Of a stretch of 5,379 bases of DNA, positions 1 through 5,287 are shown piece by piece. How positions within the stretch are numbered: the first letter of the stretch is position 1; the number at the start of each line of letters is the position of its first letter. The notes beneath the pieces were generated by a model. That model did not search any database. It saw only the letters and a program-made list of their open reading frames with translations, and was not told where the DNA came from. The stretch is from an uncultured bacterium (GTDB lineage Bacteria; Cyanobacteriota; Vampirovibrionia; Gastranaerophilales; Gastranaerophilaceae): positions 1-5,379 of the forward strand of contig CALAWF010000093.1 of the NCBI GenBank assembly GCA_937894665.1, given 5' to 3'. The position numbers and the translations under genes are program-made.

Positions 1-4
1 TTTT

Positions 5-1580
5 TTATTTTTCCGGCACATACTCCGCCGCTGAGATCGTCTTCGGCACACGCCAGCCATTTGCAGCAATGCGGTTAATCAGATTTTTTGCCGCATCGAA
101 TTTCCAGCCGCCGACGTGCTGAAAGCCGTACTTTTCCAAGCAGCGAATTTGTTTTGGCGTTGCCAGTCCGCTTTGCTGCCGCTGAGCCACCGCACGCAGA
201 ATCTGTTCTGCTTTTCCGGCACTCTCTACGGCATCGGGATTGATGCCCCGTTTTTCCAAGGCTTTTTTCTGCTGGGCGGTCGGGGGGTTAGATTCCCACC
301 CGAACGCCGGAACATAGCCGGACAAATCCTGCGACTGAATCGACAGTTCATATTGCAACGGGTCGACCAGCTTCGATTTTCGTTTTTTCATCGCTTCCAG
401 CTTTTCGGCAAGCTTGGCTTCTCGGTCTGCTACTACGTCTTCGGATGCCCGATTCTCTGCCGCTTCGATGTCAATTGGAACGCCGACTTGCTCTTCCAGC
501 AGCTGCGTCATCTTCTGCTGTACGGCTTCGTCCTCGCAAATCAGGCACGCCGGACGGCAGAGTTCATGCTTTTCGGTGTTCCAGAGGAAATCCAACAAGA
601 GTAAGTGGTCTTTGCCCTCTGCCAGTCGTGTGCCACGCCCGACCATCTGGCAATACAGAGCACGCACTTTGGTTGACCGCAGCACCACCACACAATCCAC
701 ATCCGGACAGTCCCAGCCCTCTGTGAGCAGCATGCTGTTGCAGAGCACGTTGTACTTACCATCCGCAAAGTCTTGCAAGATTTGTTCTCGGTCATCGGAT
801 TCGCCGTTGACCTCTGCCGCACGGAATCCGTGCTGACAGAGCAAATCACGGAACTTTTGAGACGTTTTGACCAGCGGCAGGAATACCACGGTTTTGCGGT
901 CGGCACAGTGCTTTGCCATTTCGGCGGCGATTTGTTCCAGATAGGGGTCTAACGCCGTGGCAATCTCTCCGGGCTTGTAATCGCCGGCAGTTGTTCCAAC
1001 CTGTGTAAAGTCAATCTGAATCGGGACGGTCAATGCCCGAATCGGGGTTAAGTATCCCTCGTGGATTGCCTGCGGCAGGGTGTATTCATATGCTAAGCTG
1101 TCGAACACCTTGCCCAGATTCTGCTTGTCGCCGCGGTCTGGCGTTGCGGTTACGCCCAGCACATGAGCACCGGAGAAATGATTCAAAATCACCTGATAGC
1201 TGTCTGAAATGGCGTGATGTGCTTCGTCAATGATAATCGTCTGGAAGTAATCGACAGGGAACTGAGCAAGGCGTTTCTGCCGCATCAGGGTCTGCACGCT
1301 GCCCACACCATTGCCCCAGACAGGTTTGTTCTGCCTTTTCTACGGCACATTTCAAGCCGCTGGTGCGTTCCAGCTTGTCCGCTGCCTGTTGCAGCAACTC
1401 GCCCCGATGTGCCAATATCAACACCCGATTGCCGCTGCGGACTTCGTCTTCGGTGATTTTTGCAAAGACGATGGTTTTGCCGCAGCCGGTGGGCAGAACC
1501 AGCAGCGTGCGGTTTCTGCCCTCGTCCCACTCCCGATGCACGGCGGTGCGTGCTGCCTGCTGATAGGGTCGCATTTGCAT
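5..1580 (-). pseudogene. Phage DEAD/DEAH-box superfamily 2 helicase, split by a frameshift
   Basis: An ATP-dependent nucleic-acid helicase (COG1061-like), broken into two reading frames: an N-terminal part at 1227-1580 (117 codons) and a C-terminal part at 5-1306 as read from an internal GTG (433 codons). Joined by removing one G near 1314-1317 they give 524 residues carrying all helicase motifs in order: RPYQQAA near residue 4, Walker A PTGCGKT (30-36), motif Ia ILAHR (55-59), DEAH (118-121), TATPDR (144-149), motif V TEGWD (286-290) and motif VI QMVGRGTRL (311-319). The C-terminus holds two related helical stretches (TAQQKKALEKRGI and TPKQIRCLEKYGF) of a kind known from phage helicases. The ATG at 1580 follows AAGGGGGTGAT, which overlaps the stop codon of the DUF669 gene, so translation is probably coupled. 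As read, Walker A and DEAH lie on separate polypeptides, so the product should be inactive unless ribosomes shift frame or the sequence holds an error. Family assignment is secure; the state of the gene is not. Confidence 0.9.
1311..1320 (-). other. Frameshift site inside the helicase gene
   Basis: On the coding strand the sequence reads CTG GGG CAA TGG in the upstream frame, giving L-G-Q-W and then an unrelated tail ending at 1227. Deleting one base from the GGGG run (1314-1317) gives CTG GGC AAT GGT GTG GGC, i.e. L-G-N-G-V-G, and leads directly into SVQTLM and the DEAH box. The downstream frame is closed by a TAG a little further upstream (about 1339-1341), so the change must lie between about 1227 and 1338; the G run is the most economical position. 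An extra G from mutation, a homopolymer sequencing error and a +1 ribosomal shift all fit. Confidence 0.75.
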
Positions 1581-1585
1581 CTTGT

Positions 1586-1596
1586 ATCACCCCCTT
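1586..1596 (-). promoter_or_regulatory. Ribosome binding site of the helicase gene
   Basis: The coding strand reads AAGGGGGTGAT, matching the full anti-Shine-Dalgarno complement AAGGAGGTGAT except at one base, five bases before the ATG at 1580. It overlaps the TAA stop of the DUF669 gene (1595-1597), which fits translational coupling and fixes the helicase start at 1580 rather than at the second Met (1574). Confidence 0.8.
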
Positions 1597-2119
1597 AAAA
1601 CTGTCCCTTGTTCCAGCCGCCCTGCGGTGACTGCCACGACTGTGTGTTGTTCTGCGGTGCGGCACTCTGAGCAAGCTGCGGCTGGTCATAGGATGGATAC
1701 CACTTTTCAATCTGGTTTGCCTGTCCAACGCTGCCATCTTTCTTGTCATAATTGCGGATTTTCACGTGACAAATGCCGCTTTTTCCGTTGACTTCCTGCC
1801 AGTTCATCCGTGCAGCCTGTCCCTTCTGCTTCATGCCGATGCTGGCGAAAAATTCCGACAGCTTCCATTCCATCTTTGTGTGCAGGAACAAGTTTTCCTG
1901 CAAGAGCACGCTGCTGCCGTCAGGGCTGAATACACGGAAGTGAAGAATTGCCTTGTTGCAAGGCGGAATTTTGTCAGAGCCGTTGTGTCTGGCACGGTCG
2001 AACTTCTCCACGGTGAAGCGATAATCGCCCTCCGGCAGCAGAATAAAGCTGCTTTCCTGCTGGATTTCATCATCCCAGCCCAATTCGTGACCCTGTGCAG
2101 TTGTGTTATAATTTTCCAT
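1595..2119 (-). CDS. DUF669 family phage protein, probable ssDNA-associated factor
   Basis: A 174-residue protein with the hallmarks of phage DUF669 proteins: LPEGDYRFTV (28-37), a D-R-A-R-x-N-G-S stretch (41-48), PPCNKA (52-57), ENLFLH (75-80), MEWKLSEFFASIG (83-95) and an MNW near 105-107. Residues from about 145 on are rich in Gln, Ser, Ala, Pro and Gly and look disordered, ending WNKGQF. A compact beta-rich domain followed by a flexible Gln/Gly tail resembles the layout of single-stranded DNA binding proteins. No biochemical activity is established for the family as far as I know, so that role is inference, helped by its place between a Sak4-like ATPase and a helicase. The ATG at 2119 follows GAAAGGTAGG (2128-2137). 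The stop overlaps the helicase ribosome binding site. There is no membrane segment or signal peptide. Confidence 0.9.
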   Translation of the reverse strand: MENYNTTAQGHELGWDDEIQQESSFILLPEGDYRFTVEKFDRARHNGSDKIPPCNKAILHFRVFSPDGSSVLLQENLFLHTKMEWKLSEFFASIGMKQKGQAARMNWQEVNGKSGICHVKIRNYDKKDGSVGQANQIEKWYPSYDQPQLAQSAAPQNNTQSWQSPQGGWNKGQF

Positions 2120-2128
2120 GAAAAATAC

Positions 2129-2170
2129 CTACCTTTCTAAATTTACCGTGATTGGTTTGTTTGCTTGCAT
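2129..2170 (-). CDS. Possible 13-codon minicistron between the Sak4-like and DUF669 genes
   Basis: A 13-residue reading frame, MQANKPITVNLER, starts in a TAATG overlap with the stop codon of the Sak4-like gene (2170-2172) and ends in a TAG inside the ribosome binding region of DUF669, nine bases before that ATG. It has no ribosome binding site of its own, so it could only be read by ribosomes reinitiating after the upstream stop. It might couple translation across the 50-base gap, might be the remnant of a small gene (the opening residues resemble the start of a short DNA-binding protein, which is a weak impression), or might be chance, since short open frames are common. Confidence 0.25.
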   Translation of the reverse strand: MQANKPITVNLER

Positions 2171-3243
2171 TAAAACGGGACGTTTCGGTTCTGCTGAATC
2201 AGGTCGAAGATGTTTTTCCACCACGGGATACACCAGCCCTCTACGAAATCCTGCGGATACTGATTAACGGGCATATCTGCCGGAAAATATCCCTTTTCCC
2301 CGACAACCTGTTGCAGTTCTTCAGGGGCAACGTGGTTTGCTTCCATCAGCTGTGCAAGCTGCGGAAAGATGCCGTCCAACGTAGTCGCGGTTGTAACAAT
2401 CGGCGTTGCAGTTGCAAAGTCCTGTTCGGTCGGCAGTCCGGCAGCCTGTGCCTTTTCTATGACCTGCTGTGCCTTCGGCTTGGGTGCGGCTGTCGGTGCA
2501 GGAGCCGTGAAAATAGATGCAATGGACGCATATTCCAGGGGCAGCATTTCGGGCAGCCCGAACCGATTTTTTGCATCCCACCATGCGGACTTTGTGGTAT
2601 ACATGACCCGATTGCAGGCGGTTGCCTTGTGCTTTTTGCCCTTGTCATCGGTTGCAATTACATGCGTCTGGAACGCCAGAAACAGGGTGATGTCCGACCA
2701 CTCTTTTAAGAGTGGGGCAATCTTGTTGGTCGTCTTGTTTCCCAGTTTCAATTCCCAGTGGTCATACTCTGCATCAATTTCCGGCAGAGAGGCTTTTCGG
2801 GTGATGGCATGGCAGAGCAAAGCGACATGGATGCCTGCCTGAATGAGCCGTTCGGTGCTGTCCAAAAACCGCCCGATTTCTTCGGCTTCGTATTCCCAGC
2901 CCTTGCCGTAGCCGAAGCCCTCGATGCCGTTCACGTTATGTTTGCTGCACAGCTGAGCAATGGCAAGGCGTTCCGCCCAGTCGAAAGTATCAATGACGAC
3001 CGTCTGATACTGCCGTTGCACATGAGATTCCAGCACAAATTGCAATTCCTGCTGCAACATCTCCCAGCTGGTGGGCTTCGGCAGCCGCCGGACGTTCATT
3101 TTTGATGTGCTGCCCTCGCAGTCCAGAAATACCGCCCCGGGCAGTTGTGCCGCCAGCGAGGACTTGCCAACGCCTTCCTGCCCGTAGATGACCAGCTTGA
3201 TGCCGGAACCCGTCTGAATACCGTTTGTTTCTTGAAAATCCAT
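2170..3243 (-). CDS. Sak4-like phage RecA-fold ATPase (AAA_24 type)
   Basis: A 357-residue P-loop ATPase of the phage nucleotide-binding (AAA_24, Sak4-like) kind. Sak4 proteins are small RecA-fold ATPases that help phage single-strand annealing recombination. Walker A is GQEGVGKS (21-28); the Walker B strand TVVID ends at Asp85; GFGYGKGWEYEAEE (109-122), family-typical, follows, then the LLCHAITRK strand (142-150). The core runs to about residue 245. An Ala/Pro/Lys linker (247-258) then leads to a C-terminal helical domain (about 285-357) with YFPADMPVNQY (319-329), ending NVPF. The start at 3243 follows AAAGGAG with eight bases between; an in-frame extension to a TTG at 3327 adds 28 residues ahead of the conserved region and has no suitable ribosome binding site. 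It lies 170 bases after the Rad50-like gene, the largest gap in the window, and 50 bases before DUF669. The ATPase fold is certain; the recombination role follows from family and context. Confidence 0.88.
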   Translation of the reverse strand: MDFQETNGIQTGSGIKLVIYGQEGVGKSSLAAQLPGAVFLDCEGSTSKMNVRRLPKPTSWEMLQQELQFVLESHVQRQYQTVVIDTFDWAERLAIAQLCSKHNVNGIEGFGYGKGWEYEAEEIGRFLDSTERLIQAGIHVALLCHAITRKASLPEIDAEYDHWELKLGNKTTNKIAPLLKEWSDITLFLAFQTHVIATDDKGKKHKATACNRVMYTTKSAWWDAKNRFGLPEMLPLEYASIASIFTAPAPTAAPKPKAQQVIEKAQAAGLPTEQDFATATPIVTTATTLDGIFPQLAQLMEANHVAPEELQQVVGEKGYFPADMPVNQYPQDFVEGWCIPWWKNIFDLIQQNRNVPF

Positions 3244-3251
3244 TTGAAATG

Positions 3252-3258
3252 CTCCTTT
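3252..3258 (-). promoter_or_regulatory. Ribosome binding site fixing the Sak4-like start
   Basis: The coding strand has AAAGGAG eight bases before the ATG at 3243. A second, stronger match (AAAGGAGG, 3283-3290) lies about 30 bases upstream but is not followed at normal spacing by ATG, GTG or TTG, so it does not define a start. The two together look like an old site left behind or part of a folded leader. Confidence 0.7.
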
Positions 3259-3291
3259 ACTGATTTTTTGCGTGTGAAGAAACCTCCTTTC

Positions 3292-3297
3292 ACTATA
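3292..3297 (-). promoter_or_regulatory. Candidate -10 element upstream of the Sak4-like gene
   Basis: The coding strand reads TATAGT, one base from the TATAAT consensus, within the only sizeable intergenic gap of the window. No good TTGACA-like -35 box sits 16-19 bases upstream; that spot is occupied by one arm of the inverted repeat at 3315-3338. Transcription starting about seven bases downstream would begin within the upstream AAAGGAGG and leave a leader of roughly 40 bases. It is a weak call: a promoter needing an activator, or a chance match. Confidence 0.3.
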
Positions 3298-3305
3298 CAG
3301 CGATT

Positions 3306-3343
3306 TTCGGGAAAAACTTGTATGCAAACGTACAAGTTCCGAA
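3306..3343. repeat. Inverted repeat AACTTGTA / TACAAGTT with outer arms
   Basis: Perfect 8-base arms, AACTTGTA (3315-3322) and TACAAGTT (3331-3338), flank an 8-base spacer. Outer arms TTCGG (3306-3310) and CCGAA (3339-3343) extend the dyad with four unpaired bases (3311-3314) on one side, and one more T-A pair can form beyond them. On the coding strand the inner stem runs into five T, so it loosely resembles a terminator, but the stem has only two G-C pairs. The whole could fold as an RNA hairpin in the leader or transcript end, or serve as a DNA operator for a dimeric repressor just upstream of the candidate -10 element. Confidence 0.6.
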
Positions 3344-3364
3344 ACGGTTTTACAGTTTCTTCAC

Positions 3365-3378
3365 AACTTTTAGAAGTT
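3365..3378. repeat. Short palindrome AACTTTTAGAAGTT
   Basis: This 14-base near-palindrome has 5-base arms AACTT and AAGTT around four bases. Its halves read AACTTTTA and, on the other strand, AACTTCTA, matching the AACTTGTA arms of the dyad centred 45 bases away. It lies between the stop codon of the Rad50-like gene and the larger dyad. It may be a second binding site for the same protein. Confidence 0.45.
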
Positions 3379-3413
3379 CTGTCAATTTTGCCGCCTGATT
3401 TTTGTGCAGTTTT

Positions 3414-4691
3414 TCAAAAGACCCCAGCTTCCCATGTAGGCTGCTGTTTGGTCGGTTTGCTTGGTTCGGTCGGGAAAACAGAATAGCCGTCTTCGATGAG
3501 AATGCTGCATTCCTCGCCGGTAGAAACACGTGTAGCGATTGCTTGCAAGCCCTCTTGCTCCAGCCATTGCCCGAATGCCTGTAAGGTGCTGCTATCCATC
3601 TGTTCCAGCTTGTCCAGCAGCACAAAACCGCAGTCTGGGTTCAGCTTGCGAACAATGGCAGTTGCCACACGCAATTGTTCTGAACCGCTCATGCTGTCCC
3701 ACTGTTTGCCGTGATACTGTAACGCACCGTTTTTCACTGTTAGCCCTTCCAACGGCAGGTCTGCGGATTGCAGCAAGTCTTGTTTTTCTTGCCGGAGTGC
3801 AGAAATCTGCTCGGTCAATGCTTCGTAATCCTGCCGATAAGTTTTTGCTTCTTCTTCGGCGTGTTCCTTGTTCAGGTTGTCCCGAATTTTCATGTTGATA
3901 GCATCTATTTCCGCAATGCTCTTTTCCAGTTCGGCGGTAGATTCGTCCTGCAAATCCTGTGCGGACATCTGTGCAATCCTTGCATTCTGTTCTGCCTGTT
4001 CCAACCGTTTTTTGGCTGCGTCATAGGCTGCCTGTGCAGCAGTGAGTTCCTGTGCATATCGAACGGCATTTTCTCGCTTTCGCTGATTTTCGCCGTTTCG
4101 TGCCAGTATCGCTTGCTGTTTTGCAAGGAGTTCTGAGGCAGAAACAGGCGTACTGGGGACGTTCTCCCAGCATTGCAACTCTGAAGCGTACTTCTGTTTC
4201 TGGTCTGCGATTCTGCCGATGGCGGTTCTCTGGTTGTACAGGCGGCTTTCTTCGGCTTCCAGCTGTGCAAGTTGGTCGCCAATGCCAATGATTTGCAGTA
4301 GAATTGCCGCCTTTTCCTTGTCGGATGCATGCATAAACTTTGGCAAGTCCAACGCTAACACAGACAGAAACGAGTTTAGCAGCTGTTGTCCTGCCTTGTT
4401 CCCGTGTGGGTCGATGACTTTCAAGCTGCTGTTCTTGCCCTTTCGCTCCACGATTAGCCCGTTGGACAACTCTACATGCAAGATGGGGTCGGTGTATGCT
4501 CCGTCCCTTGCCGCAGCAGTAGGCTTGTACTTGTCGCCGCCCAGTGCCCATGCAATCGCATCCAGTACGGAGGTTTTGCCCTGGTTGTTGTTGCCGCCGA
4601 TGATGGTCAAACCGTTTGCAGACGGTTCCAGCTTCACTGCTTTGATTCGCTTAACATTTTCGATTTCCAGACTGTTGATTTTCACGCTCAT
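3414..4691 (-). CDS. Rad50/SbcC-like phage ATPase (SMC-type ABC ATPase)
   Basis: A 425-residue ABC-type DNA-processing ATPase. The N-terminus (SLEIENVKRIKAVKLEP) and Walker A GNNNQGKT (33-40) form the first ATPase half; the ABC signature SGSEQLRVA (335-343) and Walker B FVLLD (356-360) form the second. The middle, about 125-310, is Gln/Glu/Ala/Lys-rich and predicted coiled coil, far shorter than in cellular Rad50 or SbcC (roughly 900-1300 residues), and it has no CxxC zinc hook. Asp360 is followed by Lys361 where Rad50 and SMC proteins normally have the catalytic Glu; Glu363 may substitute. The tail is Pro/Thr/Gln-rich and ends WEAGVF. The ATG at 4691 follows GGGAGGA (4698-4704) and forms an ATGA overlap with the stop of the small membrane protein gene. 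No SbcD/Mre11-like nuclease is in the window. Likely role: DNA end or fork processing in phage recombination, inferred from family and neighbours. Confidence 0.9.
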   Translation of the reverse strand: MSVKINSLEIENVKRIKAVKLEPSANGLTIIGGNNNQGKTSVLDAIAWALGGDKYKPTAAARDGAYTDPILHVELSNGLIVERKGKNSSLKVIDPHGNKAGQQLLNSFLSVLALDLPKFMHASDKEKAAILLQIIGIGDQLAQLEAEESRLYNQRTAIGRIADQKQKYASELQCWENVPSTPVSASELLAKQQAILARNGENQRKRENAVRYAQELTAAQAAYDAAKKRLEQAEQNARIAQMSAQDLQDESTAELEKSIAEIDAINMKIRDNLNKEHAEEEAKTYRQDYEALTEQISALRQEKQDLLQSADLPLEGLTVKNGALQYHGKQWDSMSGSEQLRVATAIVRKLNPDCGFVLLDKLEQMDSSTLQAFGQWLEQEGLQAIATRVSTGEECSILIEDGYSVFPTEPSKPTKQQPTWEAGVF

Positions 4692-4804
4692 TTTTCATCC
4701 TCCCGATGTAGTTGTTCGTCTTCCCACTGGCTGTTATGTCGCCGCCATGCAATCCAGACCCAGAAGAGTGCCATTGCAATGCCGCCTAAAATCATCGTTT
4801 GCAT
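4688..4804 (-). CDS. Small single-span membrane protein, 38 residues
   Basis: The product opens MQTMILGGIAMALFWVWIAW and ends in a charged tail, RRHNSQWEDEQLHREDEK. Residues 4-20 form one hydrophobic, Trp-rich membrane segment; the Arg-Arg-His directly after it suggests that the acidic tail faces the cytoplasm. AGGAGG (4814-4819) lies nine bases before the ATG at 4804. The gene overlaps the end of the double zinc-ribbon gene by 13 bases and the Rad50-like ATPase by an ATGA, which strongly supports translation of this frame. I do not recognise the family. It is too hydrophobic and short for an enzyme; a membrane anchor, a regulator or an unrelated early membrane peptide are all possible. Confidence 0.7.
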   Translation of the reverse strand: MQTMILGGIAMALFWVWIAWRRHNSQWEDEQLHREDEK

Positions 4805-5145
4805 GTTCTTTTGCCTCCTCTTTTATCCTTTTTCCTGCAGTGTTCGCAGGTTAAAAGCTGCTTGTCCTCTCGCTTCCTGCCGCAACGGGTACAAAGCCCA
4901 GCGGCTCGCCACTTGTCCCGAACGACTTTTGTTTGTGCCTGTCTTTCCTTCTTCTGCTCGGGTGTTAATGTAGCATATCGGAAGCGGCTGTTTGCATTCA
5001 CTGCTTCCCGGCATGATTGGCAAGTGACAAGCCCATCCACTGCTGGGATTCTATTGCACCGCACACAAATGTGGTGACCTTTATACAGGTAGTAGCTTGC
5101 CAGCGAATCTTGATTCTTCTTCTGCCGCTGTTCTTCTGGTGTCAT
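4792..5145 (-). CDS. Tandem double zinc-ribbon protein, unknown function
   Basis: A 117-residue, Lys/Arg-rich protein made of two copies of one unit of about 58 residues. Each copy starts with a TPE-x-x-x-x-x-Q-like helix (residues 2 and 61), then a four-Cys ribbon: C27-x2-C30-x11-C42-x2-C45 and C85-x2-C88-x11-C100-x2-C103. Shared positions within the ribbon are C-x-R-C-x-R, L-x-T-C and C-R. The basic tail KKDKRGGKRTCKR would suit nucleic-acid binding. The ATG at 5145 follows AAAGGAG with seven bases between; the frame is open upstream to 5274, but that stretch overlaps the neighbouring zinc-ribbon gene and shows no conserved feature. The gene overlaps the upstream one by 65 bases and the downstream one by 13. 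Short proteins with such ribbons are common in phages of Clostridia; I know of no assigned function. Confidence 0.8.
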   Translation of the reverse strand: MTPEEQRQKKNQDSLASYYLYKGHHICVRCNRIPAVDGLVTCQSCREAVNANSRFRYATLTPEQKKERQAQTKVVRDKWRAAGLCTRCGRKREDKQLLTCEHCRKKDKRGGKRTCKR

Positions 5146-5287
5146 TCCGCTGCTCCTTTCTGTTTTTATTCCGGCAGACCGGACACACATACCATCCGAC
5201 AAACTGCCAGGATACGTTCCAGTCCAGTCCGCACTGCTCGCAGTACATGTATTTGTACCCGTTCCGATACTCAACTCTTCGGCTCAT
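5081..5287 (-). CDS. Small single zinc-ribbon protein, unknown function
   Basis: A 68-residue protein starting MSRRVEYRNGYKYMYCEQCG, with one four-Cys ribbon, C16-x2-C19-x15-C35-x2-C38. The segment between the Cys pairs is aromatic (three Trp, Phe, Tyr) and the tail is charged and probably disordered. The ATG at 5287 has a modest ribosome binding site (GGATGG, six bases before) inside the end of the preceding gene, overlapped by 17 bases. A TTG at 5317 would add ten residues without a better site. The last 21 codons overlap the start of the double zinc-ribbon gene in another frame, a long overlap even for a phage. A DNA-, RNA- or protein-binding adaptor is possible; the function is not known. 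Confidence 0.65.
   Translation of the reverse strand: MSRRVEYRNGYKYMYCEQCGLDWNVSWQFVGWYVCPVCRNKNRKEQRNDTRRTAAEEESRFAGKLLPV

Noticed and set aside
116..604. Long plus-strand open frames opposite the helicase and other genes (also 2152-2709, 2369-2842, 3768-4136, 4219-4854)
   Set aside because: They lie antisense to genes with clear motifs, lack convincing ribosome binding sites and have low-complexity or Cys/Phe/Ser-rich translations typical of shadow frames.
2170..3327. A 385-residue version of the Sak4-like ATPase starting from a TTG at 3327
   Set aside because: The added residues read through the inverted repeat, the -10 candidate and two ribosome binding motifs; the ATG at 3243 has AAAGGAG eight bases upstream and begins just ahead of the conserved fold.
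3306..3338. Intrinsic terminator after the Rad50-like gene
   Set aside because: The inner stem has only two G-C pairs and the five-T run partly belongs to the stem, so termination is doubtful; recorded as an inverted repeat instead.
3350..3625. A minus-strand frame ending in the Lys-rich helix-like tail EKLHKNQAAKLTELLKVVKKL after the end of the Rad50-like gene
   Set aside because: It lies mostly inside the Rad50-like gene in another frame and no start with a ribosome binding site precedes the tail; the Rad50-like frame itself ends with a plausible WEAGVF tail, so no frameshift need be invoked.
4792..5274. A 160-residue version of the double zinc-ribbon protein starting at 5274
   Set aside because: The extra 43 residues overlap the 68-residue zinc-ribbon gene and share no feature with the repeat unit; the ATG at 5145 has a strong ribosome binding site at good spacing.
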